Assembly (NCBI GenBank): GCA_003151595.1
Contig: PLXW01000070.1
Coordinates: 1-24,702, forward strand
Reading direction: 5' to 3'
DNA: 24,702 bases
Source of the DNA: Myxococcales bacterium
Lineage (GTDB): Bacteria; Myxococcota; Polyangia; Polyangiales; Polyangiaceae
Part shown: positions 8,993 to 17,800 of the stretch, one piece after another
How the letters are laid out: each line of letters begins with the position of its first letter
How positions within the stretch are numbered: the stretch's first letter is position 1
Position numbers and translations under genes: made by a program
The notes under the pieces: model-generated
Databases searched by the model: none
Told to the model about the DNA's origin: nothing
What the model saw: the letters and a program-made list of their open reading frames with translations, nothing else

Positions 8993-9847
8993 TCACTCCG
9001 CGGCGTCGACCGTGCTCTCGCGCGCCACTTCCGGATGCGATGCGCGCGTGACGTGCACCCGCTGGAGCGGGGTCGCGGGCGCCTGATGCGAGGCCGATCG
9101 CGCGATCGTGCGCAAACGCCTCGCAGCCGACGCATTTGCCACAATCGCCACGACGGCGAGCGCAGCAAGCGCCGGAGAGGTCTCGACCCACGCCGGCAAC
9201 GCGAGCGCGCGCGCGAGGGCTCCCGCGATCGGCACGAGGGTCACCCCCGCCGCCAGGAAGACCGCGCGCTCGGCGCGGCGCATGATCCCGCGCGGCACCG
9301 GAACACCGAGCGCTTCTGCCTTGGCGCTCCCGTAGCTCACCATGAACGATCCGAGCAACGCGAGGAGCGCGAGCGCGAGCGCGATCTCGTTCGCGCGGAA
9401 GAAGAACGCGAGGCCGCCAAGGACGAAGAACTCTTCGTATCGGTCGACCGACGCATCGAACAGCGCGCCGCCGGGTGATGCCGTGCGCGTCCGCCTGGCC
9501 ACGAGTCCGTCCACCGCGTCGCCGAACGAGGCCAGGACGATCGCGAACGCCGCGGCGCCGAAGTGTCCGAACGCCAGGAAGATGCCGCCGGCCAGCCCAG
9601 CCAACAGAGAAGAGGCCGTGACCGCGTTCGCCGAGACCCCGGCCGCCGCGAGCGTGCGCGCGATGGGGCCCAAGACTTCGAGCGTTATCGTGCGCAATGA
9701 GACCGGAAGGGCCACCGTACGCCCGTCGTCTTCGGTCGCTTCGTCGCGCGGACCGAACAGCGCCGCGCGCACCGCGTGGCTGGCGGACGCCACGACGATG
9801 AGGAGCACGATGGCGCATGACGCCAGCACATCCGCACGACTACTCAT
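8993..9847 (-). CDS. CDP-alcohol phosphatidyltransferase family membrane protein
   Basis: An inner-membrane enzyme of about 284 residues that should move a phosphatidyl group from a CDP-alcohol to a second alcohol in phospholipid synthesis (PF01066 family). The complete signature D-x2-DG-x2-AR-x8-G-x3-D-x3-D is visible in DAVDGLVARR...GGALFDASVDR, at about residues 110-135. Several hydrophobic helices follow, and an extra N-terminal helix lies at about 7-27. The acceptor alcohol cannot be told from sequence. The ATG at 9847 or at 9859 (MRDGM) starts the protein; the open frame continues upstream to 10210, but that stretch is Arg/Ser-rich noise crossing the divergent promoter. Apart from the shared upstream gap, no functional link to neighbours is visible. 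Confidence 0.87.
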   Translation of the reverse strand: MSSRADVLASCAIVLLIVVASASHAVRAALFGPRDEATEDDGRTVALPVSLRTITLEVLGPIARTLAAAGVSANAVTASSLLAGLAGGIFLAFGHFGAAAFAIVLASFGDAVDGLVARRTRTASPGGALFDASVDRYEEFFVLGGLAFFFRANEIALALALLALLGSFMVSYGSAKAEALGVPVPRGIMRRAERAVFLAAGVTLVPIAGALARALALPAWVETSPALAALAVVAIVANASAARRLRTIARSASHQAPATPLQRVHVTRASHPEVARESTVDAAE

Positions 9848-9953
9848 CCCGTCTCTCATCCCACCCATCGGATTGCACGAATCGGGCTCGCTTGCACCAT
9901 TCTTTGCTCTTCCGCCGACATCGACGTCCTCTGGGTGATTGCATCGTGGGCCT

Positions 9954-10027
9954 CTCCGCGGGTGCGCGGAGCGACGCCATGACGAGCGGCGGTCACTGAC
10001 GGACGAAACGTAGCGTTCCGCGGACGA
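9954..10027. promoter_or_regulatory. Divergent intergenic gap with hairpin and small repeats
   Basis: The 223-nt gap between the phosphatidyltransferase (-) and the sensor kinase (+) holds a perfect 7-bp hairpin, CTCCGCG at 9954-9960 against CGCGGAG at 9965-9971. Nearer the kinase, CGGACGA occurs at 10000-10006 and 10021-10027, a spacing of 21 nt (two helical turns), flanking the short palindrome AACG-TAG-CGTT at 10007-10017. This suits an operator or promoter for the kinase gene at 10071, but is unproven. Confidence 0.3.
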
Positions 10028-10070
10028 GGGCGCGAGCGATCCTCGGTGCGCGCGGGTTAGACTGCATGGC

Positions 10071-11267
10071 GTGACGTCACACGCCCAAAGCACCGCGGCC
10101 CCTTCGCGCGAAGAGCGTGAACGCGAGGACACGGAGACCACGACAGTCGAGCGTGAACGGAGCGCCCGCGTCCGGCGCCGCATGCTGGGCGTCGGGTTCA
10201 TCGCGCTCATCGCGCTGCTGCAGGTGGCGACCGAGTACTTCGTGGGGCGCGATCACGGGAGAGTCCTCTCGCACCTCCTCTACATCGTCATCGGCCTGCC
10301 GGTCTTGATGGGGACGCTCTCTCTCGGGTTCTCGTACGCCACGCGGATGCGCCTCGGCGCGCTGCCGACGCTGCTCGCGGGCGTCGTCATCGCCGGCGCG
10401 CTGGGCGCGTCGCTCGGCGCGGGCCTGTGGTCGCTCGCGCAAGCGTTCCCGGTTCTGCGCCCGCACCCCGAGACGCCGTGGCGGATCGCGCGCGCCGTGC
10501 AGTTCGGGTTCTTCGCCGGCCTCGCGAACTACGCGCTGTGGGCGCTGGCGTTCGTGTTTCCGTTCGCCGTCGAAGACGCGCGCATTCGCTCGCTCGAAGC
10601 GGACAAGCTTCGCCTGGAGGCGGAGAAGCTACGAACCGCCGCCGAGCTGGCGCGACTCCGCGCGCACCTGGAGCCGCACTTCCTCTTGAACACGCTGAAC
10701 GCGATCGCCGGGCTCGTGACCGACGATCCGCGTGAAGCGCGACGCTTGCTGGTGTGTCTGGGCGATCTCCTCCGCGACGCGCTCCGCGAGGAAGACGAGA
10801 TGCAGACGCTCGACGAACAAGTGCGCTGGCTCCGTCGCTACGCCGAGATCCTCGAAGCGCGTCACCCCGGCCACCTCGTCTTCAAGTGGCAGATCGCCGA
10901 AGAGTCGCGGAGCGTGATGTTGCCGCGCCTCCTCTTGCAGCCGCTCGTCGAGAACGCGGTGAAGCACGGCGCGCTCCGCCGCGAAGGCGAGGGCGAAGTC
11001 ATCGTGCGGGCCACGCTCGTGGGCGACGGGACGACGTCGTCGAAGCTGGTGTGCGTGATCGAGGACAACGGACCGGGCATTCCCGATACGGAGACCCGAT
11101 CGGGCGCGTTCGGCCTTCACGCCGTGCGGCGCAGGCTCGAGCTCAAGTTCCCCGATCGCGCCAGCCTGCGACTCGAGTCGTCGAGCAGCGGGACGCGATC
11201 GATCGTCGAGCTGCCGCAGATCGCTTCTGCGGCTCGCGGCGCTGACGGGGTATTGGCGAGGGCTTGA
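10071..11267 (+). CDS. LytS/YehU-type membrane sensor histidine kinase
   Basis: A 398-residue sensor kinase that should phosphorylate the LytTR regulator encoded next. Residues 1-35 are charged. Four membrane helices follow, at about 37-57, 64-88, 92-122 and 140-165, with almost no periplasmic domain, so the signal is likely sensed in or at the membrane. A coiled segment leads to the His_kinase (PF06580) box, LEPHFLLNTLNAI, with the phosphoacceptor at His203. The ATPase part shows the N-box LLLQPLVENAVKHG and the G-box DNGPGIP...FGLHAVRRRL. The GTG at 10071 is the only sensible start; the ATG at 10066 is out of frame. The stop shares its last base with the regulator's ATG, so the pair is translationally coupled. 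Confidence 0.93.
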   Translation: MTSHAQSTAAPSREEREREDTETTTVERERSARVRRRMLGVGFIALIALLQVATEYFVGRDHGRVLSHLLYIVIGLPVLMGTLSLGFSYATRMRLGALPTLLAGVVIAGALGASLGAGLWSLAQAFPVLRPHPETPWRIARAVQFGFFAGLANYALWALAFVFPFAVEDARIRSLEADKLRLEAEKLRTAAELARLRAHLEPHFLLNTLNAIAGLVTDDPREARRLLVCLGDLLRDALREEDEMQTLDEQVRWLRRYAEILEARHPGHLVFKWQIAEESRSVMLPRLLLQPLVENAVKHGALRREGEGEVIVRATLVGDGTTSSKLVCVIEDNGPGIPDTETRSGAFGLHAVRRRLELKFPDRASLRLESSSSGTRSIVELPQIASAARGADGVLARA

Positions 11268-12064
11268 TGAACGCACCGAACGAAGCGCACCGACTGCGCG
11301 CGCTGGTCGTGGAAGACGAGTGGCCGACGCGGAACTACCTCGTCGAGCTGATCGAAGGGACGCGCCTCGCGGAGGTCGTCGGCGGCGTGGCGACGCTCGA
11401 TGAAGCGCGCGAGGCGCTGCAGGCGGCGGCGGGGCTGTCGGTCGACGTGGTGTTCGTCGACGTGCAGCTGGCGGGCGGCGGAGGCGATCGCGCGGGCCTC
11501 GAGCTCGTGCGATCGATGGCCGGGTCGCCGCGCGCGCCGATGTTCGTGCTGGCGACGGCGTTCGACGCCCACGCGATGGAAGCGTTCGATCTCGGCGTCG
11601 TCGACTACCTCTTGAAGCCGTTCAACGAGGACCGCGTGGCCCAGTGCCTGCGGAGGCTTCACGAGCGGCGCCCGATGCAGACCGCCGGCCCGACGCAGAG
11701 CGCGCGCATCGTGGCGCGTCGTCGCAAGAGCCTCGTCTTCCTGGAACCGTCGGAGATCTGGGCCTTCGAGGCGGCCGATCGGCTGACGTTCGTGCACACG
11801 CCGCACGGGAAGTTCGATCTCGATCTCTCGCTCGCCGCCATCGAAGCGTCGTTCGGCCGCGCCCTCATGCGCGTGCACCGCAACTGGCTGGTGAACGTCA
11901 CGTACATCAAGGAGCTCGAGCGCGACGGCGCCGAGACGAAGCTCTTCGTGGGGCCCGCCATCGGCGACGAGACGCATGGCATCCGTGTCCCGGTGTCGCG
12001 GGATCGCGCCCAGGCGTTGCGCGAGACGCTCCTCTCGAACGCCACCGGGCTTCGGCGTACGTGA
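11267..12064 (+). CDS. LytTR-family response regulator
   Basis: A 265-residue regulator with an N-terminal receiver domain and a C-terminal LytTR DNA-binding domain. The receiver shows ALVVEDE (acidic pocket at Glu16-Asp17), the phosphoacceptor Asp65 in VFVDVQL, the Thr of LATAFD, and Lys117 in YLLKPF. The LytTR domain, about residues 145-260, has EIWAFEAADRLTFVHT, then the family hallmark LMRVHRNWLVNVTYI and the end VPVSRDRA. LytTR domains bind direct repeats of about 9 bp. The ATG at 11267 overlaps the kinase stop by one base; a TTG at 11264 is less likely. The regulator probably acts on the efflux operon that begins 152 nt further on, through the TACGT repeats at 12058-12098 (inference). 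Confidence 0.93.
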   Translation: MNAPNEAHRLRALVVEDEWPTRNYLVELIEGTRLAEVVGGVATLDEAREALQAAAGLSVDVVFVDVQLAGGGGDRAGLELVRSMAGSPRAPMFVLATAFDAHAMEAFDLGVVDYLLKPFNEDRVAQCLRRLHERRPMQTAGPTQSARIVARRRKSLVFLEPSEIWAFEAADRLTFVHTPHGKFDLDLSLAAIEASFGRALMRVHRNWLVNVTYIKELERDGAETKLFVGPAIGDETHGIRVPVSRDRAQALRETLLSNATGLRRT

Positions 12065-12098
12065 TGGATACGTATGGATACGTGAGGGGGGCGTACGT
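12058..12098 (+). promoter_or_regulatory. Four TACGT direct repeats, candidate LytTR operator
   Basis: TACGT occurs at 12058-12062, 12069-12073, 12079-12083 and 12094-12098, all on the same strand, at steps of 11, 10 and 15 nt. The middle two lie in a perfect tandem copy of ATGGATACGT (12064-12073 and 12074-12083). LytTR regulators recognise pairs of short direct repeats with a core like TACGTT, one helical turn or slightly more apart, so spacing and core fit, although T at position 6 is G or A here. The array overlaps the regulator's stop codon and precedes the TolC gene by about 120 nt. Confidence 0.5.
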
Positions 12099-12216
12099 GA
12101 TCGAAACACGGCCGCTCGTCGACAGCCGATGACCCTTCGTCCACCTCGAGCGTGCTAGCGCGACAGGGGCGCGCGAAACGCTCGTCTTTGGGCGCAGAGC
12201 CGACGAGAATCGCCCG

Positions 12217-13512
12217 ATGGCGCGTCTATGGCTCGCGACCCTCGTGGTCGCGTCGTTCGTGCCCGCGGTAGCGCTCGCGGCGGACCATCCGCTGACGATC
12301 GACGAAGCGGTGCAGCTCGCTCTCTCGCGCAACGAGCGCGCTCGCGTCGCGGACGAGCAGATCACGGTCGCCGCCGCGGCGGTGGAGAAGGCGCGCGTCG
12401 CGTTCCTCCCGCTCGTCACAGCGACTGGGAGCGACCTGGGGCGGCCGTACAGCGTCGAGCGGAACGGCGCGACCGTGACTCCGTCGAATCAAGCGACGAG
12501 CGCGGCGACGTTCTCGCAGCCGCTGGTGAACATCCCGGCGTGGCCGCTATACCGGCAAGCGCAACGCCTCCTCGACGCGCAGCAAGCGACCTCGAAGGAC
12601 GCGAAGCGCGTGCTCGAGTTCGACGCGGCCAATGCGTTCATCAACGCTCTCAGCGTCGAGGCGGTGCTCGACGCGGCGAACCGTCGCCTCGAGACGTCGA
12701 AGTCGAGCCTCGCGTACGCGCAGGCGCGCGTGGATGCGCAGCTCAATAGCTCGAACGACGTGACGCGCGCGCAGCTCGATCTCGCTTCGGCCGTGCGCGA
12801 GGTGGCGTCCGACGACGGCAACGTCAAGCGGGCGTACCTGGCGCTCGCGTTCGTGACGAACAACCACGTCGATCCGCCGCTCGCGCCCCCTGCGCCCACG
12901 TTGAAGGCCGCTGCGAACCCGCTCGCGGCGATCAAGGATCTCGTCGCGTTCGCGGTGGCGAGTCGACTCGATCTCGTCGCGTCCAAGCACGCCGCGCGCG
13001 CGGCGCAGCTCTTCGCCGACGAGCCGCTCTTGCGCATCGTCCCCACGCTCGGCCTCGCCGGGACGGTGACCGCGGCGAGCCTTCCGTTCTCGAGCGGACG
13101 AAACACCGACGAGTCGCTGACCGCGTCGCTCACCTGGCAGATCTACGACGCCGGCAACCGCTACGCCGACAAGCACTCGCGCGACGCGCAGCAGCGGATC
13201 GCGGATCTCAACCTGATGACGCTGCAGCGATCGATCGCCACCGACGTGGAGACCGCCGCAGCCGCGCTCGGCAGCGCGCAGGCGGCGTATCGGGCGGCGG
13301 CGGACGCCGTGACCGCGTCGCAGAAGAACGTCGAGGAGACCTCCACTTTGTACCGACAGGGACTGGCGACGGCGCTGGAGCTCACCGACGCGAACGACTC
13401 GCGCTTCGAGGCCGAGGTGAACTACGCGGGCGCCGAGTTCGCGATGGCGCTGGCGTACCTGGCGCTGCGCGAGGCGATGGGGCTGGAGCCGCTTGGGACG
13501 GAGCTGAAATGA
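12217..13512 (+). CDS. TolC-family outer membrane efflux protein
   Basis: A 431-residue outer membrane channel component of a tripartite pump. The signal peptide (1-21) ends at VALA before ADHPLTIDEAVQLAL, the typical first segment of outer membrane efflux proteins (PF02321). The long Ala/Gln/Arg-rich helices and the internal repeat of the family are present. The second half ends with TLYRQGLATALELTDANDSRFEAE, matching the usual YxxGxxxxxELLDA motif, and a final helix ALREAMG. The length is typical of the family. The ATG at 12217 has no strong ribosome site. The stop overlaps the adaptor start as ATGA, which marks an operon. Confidence 0.93.
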   Translation: MARLWLATLVVASFVPAVALAADHPLTIDEAVQLALSRNERARVADEQITVAAAAVEKARVAFLPLVTATGSDLGRPYSVERNGATVTPSNQATSAATFSQPLVNIPAWPLYRQAQRLLDAQQATSKDAKRVLEFDAANAFINALSVEAVLDAANRRLETSKSSLAYAQARVDAQLNSSNDVTRAQLDLASAVREVASDDGNVKRAYLALAFVTNNHVDPPLAPPAPTLKAAANPLAAIKDLVAFAVASRLDLVASKHAARAAQLFADEPLLRIVPTLGLAGTVTAASLPFSSGRNTDESLTASLTWQIYDAGNRYADKHSRDAQQRIADLNLMTLQRSIATDVETAAAALGSAQAAYRAAADAVTASQKNVEETSTLYRQGLATALELTDANDSRFEAEVNYAGAEFAMALAYLALREAMGLEPLGTELK

Positions 13513-14813
13513 ATCGATCGATGAACATCGCGTGCGCGTCTTTCGTCATCGCCGGCGTCGCGGCGGCGCTGGGCTGCGGATCCAAATCGGACGCGGCGGC
13601 GGGGGCGGCGGGCGCGGGCGGCGGCAAAGGGGGCGGGAAGGGGAAGCTCGAGTTCGCGGTGGAGGTCGCGCCCGTCGAGCTTCGCCAGGTCGGCTACGTC
13701 GTGACCGCGCCCGGCGCGATCCAGGCGTTCGAGCAAGTCCAGGTCACAGCGCGCGTCGGCGGTGCGGTCGACAAGGTCCTCTTCAGCGAGGGGCAGACGG
13801 TCGGAGCCGGTCAGGCGCTCGCGATCATCGAGGTCGATCGCTACAAGGCGGCCGTCGATCAAGCGAAGGCCACGGTCGACAAGGTGAGCGCCGGCGAAGC
13901 CCAGGCCGAGTCGCAGCTCGCGCGCCGGCAAGCGAGCAACAAAGAGCACCCCGGGCTCATCGCCGGCGAAGAGGTGGCGACGTTCGAGACCGCGGTCCAG
14001 ACCGCGAAGGCCGACGTGCGCGCCGCGACCGAAGCCGTGAAGGTCGCGCAGCTCAACTTGCGCGACGCTCAAGTGCGCGCGCCGATCGCCGGCATCATCC
14101 AGACGCGAACGGTGGAGACGGGCCAGTACCTCCAGCCCGGCACCGTGCTGGCGACGCTCCTACAGCGCGACCCGCTCCTCCTGAAGCTCCAGGTCACCGA
14201 GCAAGACGCGCCGCGCATCAAGCCGGGGATGATCGCGAACCTCGCGCTCCGCGAATCGACGCGCACGTACGCGGCGAAGATCACGCTCGTCTCCGGCTCG
14301 GCCGACCCCACGTCGCACCTCATCTCGGTCACGGGGCAGATCGACGACAAGGATCACCAGTATTGGCTGCGACCGGGCGCGTTCTGCGACGTGAGCATTC
14401 CGGTGGGCGCCGCGCGTCAGGCGGCGGTCGTCCCCGAGATCGCGATCCGCGCGACCGAGCGCGGGTTCCTCGCGTACGTCGTGCAAGGGACGACGGCGAA
14501 AGAGCGCGTGGTGCAGCTCGGCATGCACACGTCGAACGGGCTCGTCGAGGTCACGCAAGGGCTCGCGGCGGGCGATCTCCTCGTCGTCCTCGGCGGCGAG
14601 CCACTCAGCGACGGCGCGCCGGTGAAGATCGCGCAGCACACGACGATGTCGGCTTTCGACGCGAGCGACGCCGGAACGCCCGCGCCATCGCCCGCGGCCA
14701 GCGGGGAGGGGGCGCCAACACCGGCACCCTCGGCAAGCGGAGCGCCCGCGGCGAGCGCTGGAGGGACGAAGAGGGGCCACGCCCGGAACGACGACGACGG
14801 GGGCGCGCCGTGA
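13509..14813 (+). CDS. RND efflux periplasmic adaptor (membrane fusion lipoprotein)
   Basis: A 434-residue adaptor that should bridge the permease to the TolC-like channel. The signal peptide ends in AALGC (lipid anchor at about Cys23), then a Gly/Lys-rich linker. The lipoyl half-motifs (GAIQAFEQVQVTARVGGAVDKV and, after the helical hairpin, LRDAQVRAPIAGIIQTR) flank a coiled-coil hairpin at about residues 110-180. The beta-barrel includes the QYLQPGTVLATLLQRDPLLLKL stretch, and a membrane-proximal domain follows. The last 50 residues or so are a Pro/Ala/Ser-rich tail ending in charged residues, longer than usual for the family. It overlaps TolC by 4 nt and the permease by 4 nt. Confidence 0.93.
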   Translation: MNRSMNIACASFVIAGVAAALGCGSKSDAAAGAAGAGGGKGGGKGKLEFAVEVAPVELRQVGYVVTAPGAIQAFEQVQVTARVGGAVDKVLFSEGQTVGAGQALAIIEVDRYKAAVDQAKATVDKVSAGEAQAESQLARRQASNKEHPGLIAGEEVATFETAVQTAKADVRAATEAVKVAQLNLRDAQVRAPIAGIIQTRTVETGQYLQPGTVLATLLQRDPLLLKLQVTEQDAPRIKPGMIANLALRESTRTYAAKITLVSGSADPTSHLISVTGQIDDKDHQYWLRPGAFCDVSIPVGAARQAAVVPEIAIRATERGFLAYVVQGTTAKERVVQLGMHTSNGLVEVTQGLAAGDLLVVLGGEPLSDGAPVKIAQHTTMSAFDASDAGTPAPSPAASGEGAPTPAPSASGAPAASAGGTKRGHARNDDDGGAP

Positions 14814-17800
14814 GCATCACCGACGTCTGCCTCCGCAAGCCGGTCCTCGCCTGGATGCTGATGGCCGGGACGATCCTCTTCGGCATCGTCGCCGCCACGC
14901 GCATCGGCGTCAGCCAGTTCCCCGACGTCGACTATCCGACCATCAGCGTCTCGGTCTCGTGGCCCGGCGCCGCGCCCGAGGACGTCGAGTCGGGCGTCGT
15001 GAACATTCTCGAAGAGTCGCTGGCGCAGGTCGAAGGGGTGCAGACGATCACGTCGTCGTCGTCGATGGGGAGCGCGCGCATCACGGCCACGTTCGACATG
15101 TCGCGCGACATCGATCTCGCGCTCCAGGACACGCAGGCCAAGATCGCGCAGTCCGCGCGCCAGCTGCCGCAGAACATCAACGCGCCCGTCGTCTCCAAGA
15201 GCAACCCCGACGACCAGCCGATCCTCACCATCGGCGTCTCGGGTCCGTTCTCGCGCCAGCTCCTCGCCGACACCGCGCGCTACGAGGTCGAGGATCGCCT
15301 GCAGACGATCCCCGGCGTAGGGCAGGTCACGCTCACGGGCTACGTCGATCGCGCGATCCGGATCTGGATCGACGAAGACAAGCTGAACTCCACGCAGCTC
15401 ACGGTGAACGACGTCACCAGCGCGCTCCAGCAGCAGCACGTGACGGTCCCCAGCGGCGCTATGGATACGCAAGAGAAGCAGCTCAGCGTGCGCGTCCTCG
15501 GCGAGGCGGCCGACATTGGCACCTTGAAGCAGATCATCGTGAAGAACGTCGCCGGCGCGCCGATCCGCCTGGGCGACGTGGCGCTCGTCGAGGACGGCTT
15601 CGCCGACATCAACTCGATCGCGCGCTCCAGCGGCTCGCCCGTGCAGGCGATGGGCATCCTGAAGCAGCGCGGCTCCAACGCGGTTGGCGTCGCCAAGGCG
15701 GTGCGCGCAGCGCTGGCCGACGTTCAGAAGACGCTCCCCGAGGGGATGCACGTCGACGTCATCTTCGACACCACCGGCTTCATCTCCGAGAGCATGGACG
15801 AGATCCTCCTCGAGCTCGGCCTGGCGCTCGTGCTCACGGCGCTCGTGTGCTGGCTCTTCCTCGGGTCGCTCTCGAGCACGATGAACGTCCTCTTCGCGAT
15901 CCCGATGTCGCTCCTCGGCACCGTCGCGGTCATCTACTTCCTCGGCTACACGCTCAACACGTTCACGCTGCTCGGGCTCTCGCTCGCCGTCGGCCTCGTG
16001 GTCGACGACGCGGTGATGGTCATGGAGAACATCTTCCGCCATGCCGCGATGGGGAAGGACCGCATGAAGGCCGCGGCCGACGGCACGCACGAGATCACGT
16101 TTGCGGCGCTCGCCGCGACGCTCGCAGTCATCGCAATCTTCCTCCCGGTCATCTTCATGTCCGGGATCGTCGGCAAGTTCTTCCTCCAGTTCGGCGTGAC
16201 GCTCTCCATCGCCGTGGCCGTCTCGTACGTCGAGGCGATCACGCTCGCGCCGGCGCGCTGCGCGCAGATGGTGAGCACCGAGCACGAGGTCCGCACCGGG
16301 CTGGGCGGGCTGGTCGATCGCGGCTTCACCAAGCTCGAGGGCTTCTACGCGCGGATGCTCGAGCGCACGCTGCGCCGGCCGTGGATCATCCTCTCGATCG
16401 CCGGCGTCGTGCTCGGCCTCGCCACGTGGACCGCGATGTCGCTCCCCGGCGAGTTCGTCCCTTCGCAGGACCAGAGTCGCCTGCAAGTGAAGCTCACGAC
16501 GGCCGTGGGCTCCGACCTGCGGCAGACCGACGCGCTCGTGAAGCGATGCGAAGCGTTCTTGAAGCCGCGCCCCGAGGTGCAAGGCGTGATGGCCAGCGTC
16601 TCGCCGAGCGGCGGAAGTCTCTCGGTCACGCTCGTCGATCCGAGCAAACGGAAGCAGACGCAGAACGAGCTGGCCGCGGTCTACCGGAAGGAGTTCTCCA
16701 GCTACCCGGGCATTCGCGTCTCCGTGCAGGACCTCTCGCAGCAAGGGTTCACGGGGCAGCGCGGGTATCCGATCGAGTTCTCGGTGCGCGGCTCCGACTG
16801 GGCCGTGCTCACCACGCAAGCGACCAAGCTCCGCGACGAGCTCACCAAGAGCGGCCTCGCGACCGACATCGACACCGACTACCAGATTGGCTCTCCCGAG
16901 CTTCAAATCCAGCCCGATCGCGCGCGCATCTCGGATCTCGGGCTCTCGGTGCAAGACGTGGCGCAGACGGTGAGCTCGCTCGTCGGCGGCGTGACGATCG
17001 GGAAGTACTCGTCAGCGGGTCGACGCCTCGACGTGGACCTGAAGCTCCTCGCCAACCAGCGCACGCGGCCCGAGGACATCTCGGCGTTGCGCGTGCGGCT
17101 CCCCGGCGGCCAGCTCGTCCCGCTCTCGGCGGTCACGACGCAGCAGGAGCTCCCGGTGCTCCAGGCGATCAACCACGCCGATCGCGAGCGCGCGATCACG
17201 ATCTTCGGCAACGTCGCCGCGGGTCACTCGCAGACCGACGCGCTGGCGTTCATCCAGGGGCTCCAGAAGGAGATGCCGACCGGCTACCGCGTCGTGCTCT
17301 CCGGTCAGAGCTCGCAGTTCCAGGACTCGATGAACAGCCTGCTCTTCGCGCTCTGTCTCGGCATCCTCGTCGCGTACATGGTGCTCGCGTCGCAGTTCAA
17401 TTCGTTCCTTCACCCGGTGACGGTGCTCAGCATCTTGCCGCTGTCGATCGCCGGCGCCGCGTTCGGGCTCTTCTTCCTCCACAAGACGCTCAACGTCTTC
17501 AGCATGATCGGCGTGCTCTTGCTGATGGGCATCGTGAAGAAGAACTCGATCATCCTGGTCGACTACGCGACCGAGCAACGGAACCACCACGGTCTCGGCG
17601 CGCGCGAGGCGATGCAGAAGGCGGGGCCGGTTCGGCTGCGGCCGATCGTCATGACCTCGGTGGCCACCATGATGTCGGCCATCCCCGCGGCGCTCGGGCT
17701 CGGCCCGGGCGCGGAGACTCGCGCGCCGATGGCGGACGCGGTGCTCGGCGGGCTCGTACTGTCGACGGCGCTGAGCCTCCTCGTCGTGCCTGCGTTCTAC

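Noticed and set aside
9848..10210. Upstream extension of the phosphatidyltransferase frame
   Set aside because: Arg/Ser-rich sequence that crosses into the kinase gene on the other strand; the membrane helix begins just after the ATG at 9847.
13532..14809. Upstream extension of the permease frame through the whole adaptor gene
   Set aside because: It is out of frame with the adaptor and low in family character; the GTG at 14810 gives the exact RND N-terminus and a GTGA overlap.
14417..16954. An 845-codon minus-strand frame opposite the adaptor and permease
   Set aside because: Composition is Arg/Glu/Asp/His-rich shadow sequence, and the plus strand encodes a complete RND permease with catalytic motifs.
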